From: Paraburkholderia antibiotica
GTDB lineage: Bacteria > Pseudomonadota > Gammaproteobacteria > Burkholderiales > Burkholderiaceae
Length of the DNA: 64,000 nucleotides
Direction: 5' to 3'
Assembly: GCF_012927125.1 (NCBI RefSeq)
Contig: NZ_JABBFZ010000001.1
Coordinates: forward strand, 620,001 to 684,000
Of this stretch, positions 52,834-61,119 are shown one piece after another; positions within the stretch are counted from its first letter, which is position 1; every line of letters begins with the position of its first letter. Below the pieces are notes generated by a model. It saw only the letters and a list, made by a program, of their open reading frames with translations, made no database searches and was not told where the DNA came from. Position numbers and translations under genes: made by a program.

Positions 52834-53484
52834 ATGTCAGCGCTGCAAACCTACACCGGAGACGAACTTTCGTATTCGTGGGATGAGTCGCAAAAGCCGA
52901 AGGCCGCAGGGCTGTTTGATGTTCGTCCCCCTGGCGTGCCGTTCAATGCGAAACCTATCTACGATGCAGACCTGGATTGCATCATTGGTTATCAGCAAGA
53001 GGTTGCGGGCGTATCGCGAATCTATGGGCTAGATGGCCATGTGTCGGTAAGCGAGAAGCCGCTGGAGAGCCCGCTATTTGATCCGCTAGACGTGTTGTTT
53101 ATGGTTGGCGGGTTCTGGCGTGCGGGTCTTCGCGGTCTTACTGAATGGGGCATCAAAGGCATAGGTTCACAGATTGGTCGAGCAACACTGTACGGTTTGC
53201 GTGCACGGTACTACGCACTCGTACAACGCCCGGTAAGATTCTCTGCCAAAGCGCTTGAACACATGATGGATCCGGATCGTTTCGTGCCGCTCCATATTCT
53301 TCGGTTAGCCGTAAAGTACGGTAGCCGCATTCCAGACCCACGAAACAGACCAGGGCTTTATATGTATGAAATCGCAATGTCGCGTTTAGGGGCGTATCAA
53401 GTAGGAAAGAAATACGTTCTTGAGGTTCTCGTCAATGAGAAAGATTACATAATCTATCACTTTAAATACGACGTGCGAAAATGA
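52834..53484 (+). CDS. Putative type VI effector, Hcp-associated
   Basis: 216 residues, starting two bases after hcp. Residues 1-85 look like an uncharacterised N-terminal module (DELSYSWDESQ, YDADLDCIIGYQQEV). Residues about 85-130 are a Gly-rich amphipathic linker (MVGGFWRAGLRGL). The C-terminal 80 residues (FSAKALEHMMDP to the end) have a helix-helix-sheet order and a His that loosely recalls DUF4258/BECR-type nuclease toxins. It lacks a signal peptide. The position between hcp and an ATGA-overlapping gene fits an effector delivered by Hcp. The toxin class is inference. Confidence 0.6.
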   Translation: MSALQTYTGDELSYSWDESQKPKAAGLFDVRPPGVPFNAKPIYDADLDCIIGYQQEVAGVSRIYGLDGHVSVSEKPLESPLFDPLDVLFMVGGFWRAGLRGLTEWGIKGIGSQIGRATLYGLRARYYALVQRPVRFSAKALEHMMDPDRFVPLHILRLAVKYGSRIPDPRNRPGLYMYEIAMSRLGAYQVGKKYVLEVLVNEKDYIIYHFKYDVRK

Positions 53485-54047
53485 AAAACATTGTGATTCG
53501 CATTGAAAAGCCGGTTAATTCAAAGGCGGATTTCACTTGGGACGATCATGGATATTCATTAATGTGCAAGATCACGTACCTTGCCGCGAACCCGTCAAAG
53601 GTGCTCAATCTAAGTGAAAAACTGGATTTGCAATTTAACATTAGGGAGCACAACTATATCCTGACAGGCGGCTTTTTTGAAATGATGCTGGATCCACAGA
53701 AGCGGATTATTGATTGGTCCATCTATACCAACCCGAAACAATGGATTCGCACTGAGCGCACTTTCGAGGAAGCCGTCCCCGCGAGCGCTCGCATCGACGC
53801 GGAATTTGATGAAAATGGACGTACCAGTATGGGTGAGCCGAAGGAGTTTCATGAACCGATTCGCGGCGCGTTCTATCTTTCGTGGGCGCAATCGTCTACC
53901 TGGTATGAGATTGCGCCAGGTATGGCGCTTGGCGTTACGGAACAAAACCACTTAGCCGAACTGCGACTGGACGGTTTTTTCCTGCCGGAAGTGGAACAGA
54001 AAGTCGAGCGCTTGAGTTTGTGGAAAAAGCTAAGGCAACTCATATGA
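53481..54047 (+). CDS. Putative immunity protein for the Hcp-linked effector
   Basis: 188 residues, cytoplasmic by absence of a signal peptide. The start ATG at 53481 overlaps the effector stop (ATGA), so translation is coupled. The protein looks beta-rich, with aromatic and acidic patches (FTWDDHGYSLMCKITYLA, EFHEPIRGAFYLSWAQSS). No family is recognised. A small gene locked to a toxin-like gene is the usual position of a cognate immunity protein. The DNA is visibly AT-richer than flanking core genes, suggesting recent transfer. Confidence 0.55.
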   Translation: MKNIVIRIEKPVNSKADFTWDDHGYSLMCKITYLAANPSKVLNLSEKLDLQFNIREHNYILTGGFFEMMLDPQKRIIDWSIYTNPKQWIRTERTFEEAVPASARIDAEFDENGRTSMGEPKEFHEPIRGAFYLSWAQSSTWYEIAPGMALGVTEQNHLAELRLDGFFLPEVEQKVERLSLWKKLRQLI

Positions 54048-54083
54048 CGCACGGGGAACGAATAGCCGCAGCGTTCCCTACCC

Positions 54084-54185
54084 GTGATTGTGCTTGCGCA
54101 ACGGCTCTATCAGGACACGTCACGCTATGACGCGTTTGTGCAGCGGATAGGCCCGATTAATCCCGCGCCGGTCACATTTCAGTGA
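54084..54185 (+). pseudogene. Phage-tail-like gene fragment
   Basis: An open frame from 54084 to the TGA at 54183-54185 ends in LAQRLYQDTSRYDAFVQRIG and a Pro-rich tail. This resembles the C terminus of Mu-type DNA-circularisation/tail proteins (pattern LYGDAxRADELVQ). There is no upstream body, so it looks like a remnant. Short length keeps confidence low. Confidence 0.35.
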
Positions 54186-54544
54186 TTGGAAGAATTGAAT
54201 TCACTCATCGGGGGCTGCAAGCGTGTTCGTGCGCCCACGTATATACGCTGGGAATACGTCATGTGCGAATGGGTCGAAAGATCGGGACGCCGTGCCAGCA
54301 TGGAGCCAAGACTTTCCGTGTTAGATGGGGCCGACAACGGCTGATATGAGTGAGCCGCGTGAAGAGATTGAAGCGTGACTCTGGGCAATGGCGACACACG
54401 ATTGGGCTGTAACGGCACAGGCAACGCATGGGGGCGCGTTTCGGGCACGTAAAAGCCGTAGTGCTGGGCAAATACAACGTTAGATGAAACCGCAGCCACG
54501 AGCGCAAGCGTCAACCGACAAATTAATCCAATACTCACTCGCAC
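54179..54544 (-). CDS. Exported hypothetical protein
   Basis: 121 residues from GTG 54544. A signal peptide (hydrophobic 8-24; cleavage near VFA before QHY) is followed by a Pro/Ser/Arg-rich chain without Cys. I do not recognise it. It lies between the two effector-like modules on the opposite strand and overlaps the end of the phage-like fragment by seven bases. AGGGGCAGGGA precedes the start. Confidence 0.45.
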   Translation of the reverse strand: MRVSIGLICRLTLALVAAVSSNVVFAQHYGFYVPETRPHALPVPLQPNRVSPLPRVTLQSLHAAHSYQPLSAPSNTESLGSMLARRPDLSTHSHMTYSQRIYVGARTRLQPPMSEFNSSNH

Positions 54545-55022
54545 TCCCTGCCCCTGATAAAGCCGGAATTCTAGAACAGCTTCGCTTCGGCGAATCTCGA
54601 AATGGCTTCGAATTCAGTCATGTCCGACGATGTAGCGCTAATAGCGGGTGGACGATCCATCGCAGGATGGATCGCTGTCGGGTAACGCGCGGCATGGAAC
54701 GCATACCGGCCGATACAAAGCGATACTGGGCCACGCCTCGCGCGTGAGTTCGGCCGCGTCGCAGGAGAAAACGCCATGTCATCAAGGGACGCCTGACGTG
54801 ATGCATCGTCATCGGCGCCTCTTCCTGTCCATACGCAAGAACGCACGAGCGTAGAGCCTCGATTGGGAGTTGTCTTATTGCTCCAGGAAACGCCTCTCGA
54901 TACCTTTGAACCACGGCTTCAGATGAATCTGCGCGTGACGTAACCGATCGCGCAGACCACACGGCACGCAACAGAACGTGTTCGATCCATCGGTATCCAG
55001 TCGGTCATCAAGGGGAGGCAGC
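54545..55022. other. Intergenic region before the lysozyme gene
   Basis: Two minus-strand open frames occur but are not protein-like. GGGGAGG at 55011-55017 is the ribosome site for the lysozyme gene. The promoter was not identified. Confidence 0.5.
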
Positions 55023-55616
55023 ATGCCTGATGTACTTGCAACGGCAGTCACAAATACAGACGTGAATTCGTCGGCGGCTCGTCAACCGGGCAGGCTTCGC
55101 AAGCCCTGGCGAATCTCCAGTCGAGGATTGGCTTTTATGGCGGAGTGGGAAAGCGGGATCTTGAACGGAACATCTCGCGGGAATCCCATAGTCGATGGCT
55201 TTGTGCTGAAAGTCTACGACGATGGATTGGGTTTCCCGACCGTAGGCATGGGGCATAAAGTGACGCCCGCGAACAATCTCCGCTTAGGCGACACGATTTC
55301 GCTTGAACGTGCCGAAGCATTTCTGAGAGCCGATCTGGCCGACACGGAACGCGCGATCAACCGGGATGTCGACGTACCGCTGCATCAATACGAATACGAC
55401 GCGCTGGTTTCGGTGCTTTGGAATGCCGGTCCTTATCGAAACAGGCAGGATCCGTGGCAAGGCACGCGCTCGCGTCATCTCGCCAACATACTCAACAGTG
55501 GGCGATACGAAGATATGCCTGATGTCATCCTTCATTTCGTCGCCACCCACGTTCTTTCTCGCCGACGCAGTGAGGCCAATCTGTTTGCAAACGGAATCTA
55601 TAATGCGCGCCATTAG
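55023..55616 (+). CDS. GH24 (phage-type) lysozyme, putative type VI effector
   Basis: 197 residues. The family motifs are E-x...-YDD...TxGxGH: Glu43 (or Glu41) in AEWESG, the Asp pair 66-67 in LKVYDDGLGF, and Thr73 with GMGH (75-78). A 15-20 residue insertion separates the catalytic Glu from the YDD motif. The protein would hydrolyse peptidoglycan glycan strands. There is no signal peptide or holin gene, so it needs another way to the periplasm. The next gene encodes a secreted LprI-like protein whose start overlaps the lysozyme stop, which fits effector plus immunity rather than phage lysis. ATG 55023 has a strong GGGGAGG. Confidence 0.8.
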   Translation: MPDVLATAVTNTDVNSSAARQPGRLRKPWRISSRGLAFMAEWESGILNGTSRGNPIVDGFVLKVYDDGLGFPTVGMGHKVTPANNLRLGDTISLERAEAFLRADLADTERAINRDVDVPLHQYEYDALVSVLWNAGPYRNRQDPWQGTRSRHLANILNSGRYEDMPDVILHFVATHVLSRRRSEANLFANGIYNARH

Positions 55617-56088
55617 CATTTCACTACTGTTTCTGATTTTTGCACCATGGGTTGCCGCGCAGTCAATTTACGGAGAGGCATTCGACTATAAGAAAGCCGA
55701 GCCGACCAGTAAATATTTCGCGGGAAAGACCGCTGCGCAGATCAACGCACTCTGCAAGCATGATTCATTGCCAACGGCGGACCTGTCGGCTTGCGCCCAA
55801 TATGAATTTGAAAATGCAGATAGTGCTTTGAGAAAAAGGCTGTCGGAGGTCCAGGCAGATACGCACTCGGCCCACCATCTTCGTCGTGGCGCGGGCGAGC
55901 CCGATCCGCTGCCTTACTTCAATAGGGCACAGGACAACTGGGCTCGCTATCGAGACAACGAATGCTATTTCGAAGTCTACGAAGTCGGTCCAGCGTCGTT
56001 ACGTTTTGCCGAGTTCTGGGATTGCATGACGCGCATCACGAAGCTTCGCATTAAAGACCTATCGTCCGCGACTGCGGACACCCGGTAG
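55603..56088 (+). CDS. Periplasmic LprI-like protein, putative lysozyme immunity
   Basis: 161 residues. A signal peptide (1-19, cleavage at VAA before QSIYG) leads to a DUF1311/LprI-like domain: Cys51, STADLSACAQYEFE (Cys64), an amphipathic helix, then NRAQDNWARYRDNECYF (Cys121) and Cys141. Four Cys could form two disulfides. LprI-family proteins inhibit lysozyme. The start overlaps the lysozyme gene by 14 bases, so translation is coupled. Being periplasmic, it would protect the producer and its siblings from the neighbouring lysozyme. The role is inferred. Confidence 0.72.
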   Translation: MRAISISLLFLIFAPWVAAQSIYGEAFDYKKAEPTSKYFAGKTAAQINALCKHDSLPTADLSACAQYEFENADSALRKRLSEVQADTHSAHHLRRGAGEPDPLPYFNRAQDNWARYRDNECYFEVYEVGPASLRFAEFWDCMTRITKLRIKDLSSATADTR

Positions 56089-56107
56089 GCAAAGCCGGAG
56101 CCTGTCG

Positions 56108-56806
56108 TTACGCCGCCCCGATCGCCCATTCCACCGCTGCCTGCGCATGCAACGCGGTGGTATCGAATACCGGCAGCACCGAGTCTTCCGGCTTGATCAG
56201 AAGCGTGATTTCGGTGCAGCCGAGTATCACGGCTTGCGCGCCGCGCGCGGCCAGGTGTTCGATCACGCGCTGATACACCTTGCGCGATTCGTTGTCGACG
56301 TTGCCGTGGCACAGCTCGTCGTAGATGATGCGGTGCACGTCCGCGCGTTCGGCATCGTCGGGCACCAGCGTGTCGAGGCCGTAGCGTTCGCGCAGGCGGC
56401 CCGTATAGAAGGTCTGCTCCATCGTATAGCGTGTGCCGAGCAGTCCGACACGCTCGACGCCCGCCGCGCGCAGCGCCGCGCCGGTCGGATCGGCGATGTG
56501 CAGGAACGGCACCGTGATCGCCTTTTCGATCGATTCGTACACGCGGTGCATCGTGTTGGTCGCAAGTATCACCAGATTGGCGCCGCCGCGTTCGAGCTGG
56601 CGCGCGGCGCTGGCCATCTGCTCGCCGAGCGCGGGCCAGTCGCCGGCACGCTGGTTCGCTTCGACCTCCGCGAAATCGACGGTCACCATCAGGCTGCGGG
56701 CGTTGTGATGGCCCCCTAGTCGTGCTTTCGCGTGGCGGTTCAGCAGCCGGTAATACTCAGTGGACGATTCCCAGCTCATGCCGCCGATCACGCCGATCGT
56801 TTTCAT
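56108..56806 (-). CDS. Aspartate/glutamate racemase family (YgeA/EcL-DER type)
   Basis: 232 residues. GVIGGMSWESSTEYYRLLN at the N terminus and two catalytic motifs identify the Asp/Glu racemase superfamily. The first motif is LATNTMH with Thr83 in place of the usual Cys; the second is ILGCTEI with Cys197. Thr83/Cys197 is exactly the pair of E. coli YgeA (EcL-DER), which is specific for L-Asp/L-Glu or broad for amino acids. The ATG at 56806 is chosen because the conserved sequence begins there. It is oriented toward the LprI-like gene and probably outside the island. Confidence 0.9.
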   Translation of the reverse strand: MKTIGVIGGMSWESSTEYYRLLNRHAKARLGGHHNARSLMVTVDFAEVEANQRAGDWPALGEQMASAARQLERGGANLVILATNTMHRVYESIEKAITVPFLHIADPTGAALRAAGVERVGLLGTRYTMEQTFYTGRLRERYGLDTLVPDDAERADVHRIIYDELCHGNVDNESRKVYQRVIEHLAARGAQAVILGCTEITLLIKPEDSVLPVFDTTALHAQAAVEWAIGAA

Positions 56807-57060
56807 CTGTACGCTCCGTGAATGTCTGCCTGAAACGGCGAGTATAGGCGCGTCGCAGCGCACGTCGCCGGTACGGATGGCGCCGCGCGCGCCGGTACGC
56901 ATCGACGCGCACGTTGGCAAAGCGATGCGCTCGTCAATGTGCAAGGCAAATGCACGAGGCAAAAGCACAAAGCAAAATCACGAGCAGCGCCCCGGTCTTT
57001 CTGGCGCCGATAGAATCGTAACCAGTCCCACCGCGATCAACTGAACCGGGAGAGCGATAC

Positions 57061-58365
57061 ATGGATCTGATCATCCGCCGCGCGAACCTGCCTCGCAGCG
57101 CCGCCCAGCAGACCCCGCAGCAGCATCGGCAAACGGTCGACATTGGCATCGACGCAGGCCGCATCGTCGCGGTCGAACCGCAACTGGCCGCGAGCGCGCG
57201 CGAGGAGATCGACGCTGCCGGCTCGCTCGTCACGCCGCCGTTCGTCGATCCGCATTTCCATATGGACGCGACGCTGTCGTACGGTTTGCCGCGCGTGAAC
57301 GCATCGGGCACCTTGCTCGAGGGGATCGCGCTATGGGGCGAGCTGAAGCCGGAGCTTACGCAACAGGCGTTGATCGAGCGCGCGATGCAGTATTGCGATT
57401 GGGCCGTCGCGCGCGGCTTGCTCGCGATTCGCAGCCATGTCGACATATGCGATCCGCGTCTGCTCGCGGTCGAGGCGCTCATCGAAGTGAAGCGCCGCGT
57501 CGCACCGTATCTCGATCTGCAACTGGTCGCGTTTCCGCAGGATGGTCTGCTGCGCAGCGCCGGCGCGTTCGACAATCTGAAGCGCGCGATCGGCATGGGC
57601 GTCGACGTCGTGGGCGGTATTCCGCATTTCGAGCGCACGATGGCCGACGGCGCGCTGTCCGTGCGTTTGCTGTGCGAGTACGCAGCCGGGCAGGGCTTGC
57701 GCGTCGACATGCATTGCGACGAGTCGGACGATCCACTGTCGCGTCACATCGAAACGCTCGCGGCCGAAACGCATCGGCTCGGCTTGCACGGACGCGTCGC
57801 CGGTTCGCATCTGACCTCGATGCATTCGATGGACAACTACTACGTGAGCAAGCTGTTGCCGCTGATGCGCGAGGCGGGCGTCGCGGCGATCGCGAATCCG
57901 CTGATCAACATCACACTGCAGGGCCGCAGCGACACGTACCCTAAACGGCGCGGCATGACCCGCGTGCCGGAGATGCTGGCCGCGGGCATCACCGTCGCGT
58001 TCGGCCATGACTGCGTGATGGACCCGTGGTACAGCCTCGGCTCGGGCGACATGCTCGAAGTCGCCCACATGGGGCTGCACGTCGCGCAGATGACGGGCGT
58101 CGACGCGATGCACGCGTGCTTCGATGCGGTGACGCTCAACGCGGCGCGCATTCTCGGGCTGGACGGCTACGGCATCGCCCCCGGCTGCGCTGCCAATCTG
58201 GTCGTGCTCGATGCTCGCGACGAGGTCGAGGCGATCCGTCTACGCGCCGCGCGGCTTGCAGTTGTGAGCCGGGGCAGGGTGGTGAGCCGCGCGCCGGCTG
58301 CGCGGGCGTCGCTGTCGATCGACGGGCGGCCGGCGCAGGTGGACTTCAAGCTGCATCGAGCGTAG
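57061..58365 (+). CDS. codA: Cytosine deaminase/amidohydrolase
   Basis: 434 residues of the amidohydrolase superfamily. Metal ligands: His65 and His67 in DPHFHMD, then DMHCDESDD (His and Glu), the GSHLTSMHSM His, and the Asp in FGHDCVMDPWYSLG. These motifs, including HCDE and GHDCVMDPW, are characteristic of CodA, which deaminates cytosine to uracil (and isoguanine). GGGAG precedes ATG 57061. No codB permease is nearby. It diverges from the racemase gene over 254 bases and converges with prlC. Confidence 0.87.
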   Translation: MDLIIRRANLPRSAAQQTPQQHRQTVDIGIDAGRIVAVEPQLAASAREEIDAAGSLVTPPFVDPHFHMDATLSYGLPRVNASGTLLEGIALWGELKPELTQQALIERAMQYCDWAVARGLLAIRSHVDICDPRLLAVEALIEVKRRVAPYLDLQLVAFPQDGLLRSAGAFDNLKRAIGMGVDVVGGIPHFERTMADGALSVRLLCEYAAGQGLRVDMHCDESDDPLSRHIETLAAETHRLGLHGRVAGSHLTSMHSMDNYYVSKLLPLMREAGVAAIANPLINITLQGRSDTYPKRRGMTRVPEMLAAGITVAFGHDCVMDPWYSLGSGDMLEVAHMGLHVAQMTGVDAMHACFDAVTLNAARILGLDGYGIAPGCAANLVVLDARDEVEAIRLRAARLAVVSRGRVVSRAPAARASLSIDGRPAQVDFKLHRA

Positions 58366-58387
58366 CGACGTTTGGCTCGCGCCAATG

Positions 58388-58426
58388 AAAAACCGGCGAC
58401 GTGCTTGCGCAAGTCGCCGGTTTTTT
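58388..58426. terminator. Bidirectional rho-independent terminator
   Basis: AAAAACCGGCGAC (58388-58400) pairs with GTCGCCGGTTTTT (58413-58425). T runs lie on both strands, so it serves codA (+) and prlC (-). Confidence 0.9.
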
Positions 58427-58513
58427 ATCGGCTTCGTTCGGCGCGTTTTTTACGTGCGCCGAACGAACGTTAATGATGCTTCAGGTGCGTGAGGTATCCC
58501 TCAAGCGGCTTCC

Positions 58514-60619
58514 TCAATGCGCGGCGCCCGGCGCCATGCCGTTATGCCGCAGCAGCGCATCGATATTCGGCTCGCGGCCGCGGAATGCCTTGAACGATTC
58601 CATCGCCGGACGGCTGCCACCCACTTCCAGAATCTCCCGGCGATAACGCATGCCGGTCGTCTGATCGAGCACGCTGCCCGCGGCCTGTGCCGCTTCCTCG
58701 AATGCCGCGTAGGCATCCGCCGACAGCACCTCGGCCCACTTGTAGCTGTAGTAGCCGGCCGCGTAACCGCCCGCGAAAATATGGCTGAACGTGTTCGGCC
58801 AGCGCGAGAACGGCGCTTGCGGCACCACGTGGAAGCGCTCGTTGATTTCGCGCGCGAGGTCGTTGGCGCTTTTCGCGCCGTTCGCGTCGAAGCCCGTGTG
58901 CAGCTGCATGTCGAACATCGAGAACACGATCTGCCGCAGCGTGCCGAGGCCGCTCTGGAAATTCTTCGCGGCGAGCATCTTGTCGAACAGCTCGCGCGGC
59001 AGCGGCTTCGCGGTATCGACGTGCGAGGTCATGTCGGACAGCACGTCCCACTCCCAGCAGAAGTTCTCCATGAATTGCGACGGCAGTTCGACCGCATCCC
59101 ATTCGACGCCGTTGATACCTGACACGCCCAGTTCGTCGACGCGCGTGAGCATGTGATGCAGACCGTGGCCGAACTCGTGGAACAGCGTGATCACTTCGTC
59201 GTGCGTGAAGCAGGCGGGCTTGCCGCCGACCGGCGCCGAGAAGTTGCAGGTCAGATACGCGACCGGCGTTTGCACCGCGCCGTGCGCGAGCTTGTGGCGG
59301 CCGCGCGCGTCGTCCATCCAGGCGCCGCCGCGCTTGCCTTCGCGCGCATACAGGTCGAGATAGAACTGCGCGACGAGGCCGCCGTCCTGATTCTCGACGC
59401 GGAAAAAGCGCACGTCCGGATGCCACACGGCCGCTTCGTCGCGGCGGATGCGCACGCCGAACAGCGTTTCGGTGACCTTGAACAGGCCCTTGAACACCGC
59501 GTCTTCCGGGAAGTACTGCTTCACCTCGTTTTCCGAGAACGAGTAGCGCTTCTGACGCAGACGCTCGGCCGCGAACGTCATGTCCCACGGCTGCAGATCG
59601 GTCATGCCGAGCTCGCCCGCCGCGAATTCGCGCAGCTCTTTCCAGTCCTGTTCGGCATGCGGGCGCGCGCGCGTCGCGAGGTCTTCGAGGAAGGCCATCA
59701 CCTGTGCGGGCGACTCGGCCATCTTCGGCGCGAGCGATACCTCGGCGAAATTGTGATAGCCGAGCATGCCGGCTTCCTCGGCGCGCAGCTTCAGTTCGTC
59801 GGCGAGCACCTGGGTGTTGTCCCACTCGGGCTTGCCGTGGCCGTATTGCGCGCCGAGTTCGGATGCGCGCGTCACGTACGCGCGGTACATCGCTTCGCGC
59901 ATCGCGCGGTTTTCCGAGTACTGCATGACCGGGAAATACGACGGGAAGTGCAGCGTGAACTTGTAGCCGGTCTTGCCTTCGCGCTCGGCGGCTTCCTGCG
60001 CGGCCGCGATTACGTCGTCGGGCAGACCCGCCAGTTGCGCTTCGTTGCCCGCATCGACGAAGTACGCATACGCGTTGGTCGCGTCGAGAACGTGATCCGA
60101 AAACGCCTTCGACAGCGCGGCCTGACGTTCCTGCAATTCGGCGAAGCGCGGCTTCTGGTCTTCCGGCAGTTCGGCGCCCGACAGGCGGAAATCGCGCAGC
60201 GCGTTGCCGAGAATCTTTTTGCGCTCGCTATTGAGCGCGGCGAATTCGTCGCTGGCGTTCAGCGTTTTGTACTTCTCGTAAAGCGCCAGATTCTGACCGA
60301 CGCTGGACCAGAACTCGGTCACGCGCGGCAGGTTTTCGCCGTACACGGCGCGCAGTTCGGGCGTATCGGCGACGGCGTTCAGATGGCCGATCACGCTCCA
60401 TGCGCGCGACAGCGGTTCGGTGACGCGCTCGACCGGTTCGACCACGTCGGCCCACGATGCGGGCGTGGCCGGCAGCGCGGCGCGCTCGACGGCGGCGGTG
60501 GCGTTCGCGAGCAGCACGTCGAGCGCGGGCGTCACGTGTTCGGGGCGGATATCGCCAAAGCGCGGCAGGTCGGAAAAGTCGAGGAGCGGGTTGTCTTGGG
60601 ACGTAGCGGTAGTGGACAT
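58514..60619 (-). CDS. prlC: Oligopeptidase A (M3 metallopeptidase)
   Basis: 701 residues, near the 680 of E. coli PrlC/OpdA. The zinc motif is HEFGH (His481-His485) in VITLFHEFGHGLHHML, with the third-ligand Glu downstream in NGVEWDAVELPSQFMENFCWE. It degrades short peptides and signal-peptide fragments in the cytoplasm. Start ATG 60619; end about 85 bases from the codA terminator. Confidence 0.95.
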   Translation of the reverse strand: MSTTATSQDNPLLDFSDLPRFGDIRPEHVTPALDVLLANATAAVERAALPATPASWADVVEPVERVTEPLSRAWSVIGHLNAVADTPELRAVYGENLPRVTEFWSSVGQNLALYEKYKTLNASDEFAALNSERKKILGNALRDFRLSGAELPEDQKPRFAELQERQAALSKAFSDHVLDATNAYAYFVDAGNEAQLAGLPDDVIAAAQEAAEREGKTGYKFTLHFPSYFPVMQYSENRAMREAMYRAYVTRASELGAQYGHGKPEWDNTQVLADELKLRAEEAGMLGYHNFAEVSLAPKMAESPAQVMAFLEDLATRARPHAEQDWKELREFAAGELGMTDLQPWDMTFAAERLRQKRYSFSENEVKQYFPEDAVFKGLFKVTETLFGVRIRRDEAAVWHPDVRFFRVENQDGGLVAQFYLDLYAREGKRGGAWMDDARGRHKLAHGAVQTPVAYLTCNFSAPVGGKPACFTHDEVITLFHEFGHGLHHMLTRVDELGVSGINGVEWDAVELPSQFMENFCWEWDVLSDMTSHVDTAKPLPRELFDKMLAAKNFQSGLGTLRQIVFSMFDMQLHTGFDANGAKSANDLAREINERFHVVPQAPFSRWPNTFSHIFAGGYAAGYYSYKWAEVLSADAYAAFEEAAQAAGSVLDQTTGMRYRREILEVGGSRPAMESFKAFRGREPNIDALLRHNGMAPGAAH

Positions 60620-61119
60620 AAGGCTTCCTGTCTGACGCGGGTGAAGGGGCGGTGCGGCGACGGGGGCGCGGCGCGTGGCGATATCGAAACGCGATATTCG
60701 CCGACGCGCGGCGCACCGCGCATGGCGGCACCGGATACAAACATTATTGGGGCGTGGTGCGCTGATTCCAATCCAATGGCAGACAAATTAACAGATGTGG
60801 CGGTGGGGCGGCCAATTCGACGATACGCGCGCGGTGCTGGATAGGGCGCGGTGAGCCTGAGCTCATCGGGTGACACGAGTGTCGGCGCGTGGTCGAGGCG
60901 CGACTCAAGACACGACGCAAGACGCGACGACACGCCGCGGGGCTCAAAGGCCATCAAGGTTGCCGAGGTCGGGAAGTCCACGGAGGGCCGCGGCGTGCCA
61001 TGCCCCATTTCTGTGCGACAGCGAACGGTACGAATTGCTGCCGTGCCGCAATCTGACGACCGTCGCCGGCTCGCCGTTTTACGGTCGCCGGCCGGTGGCG
61101 TTCCCTGTCAGAGGACTCG
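60620..61119. other. Divergent intergenic region
   Basis: About 500 bases separate prlC (-) and the acyltransferase (+). No gene is supported and no promoter stands out. The acyltransferase reads in its own frame from ATG 61120. Confidence 0.5.
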
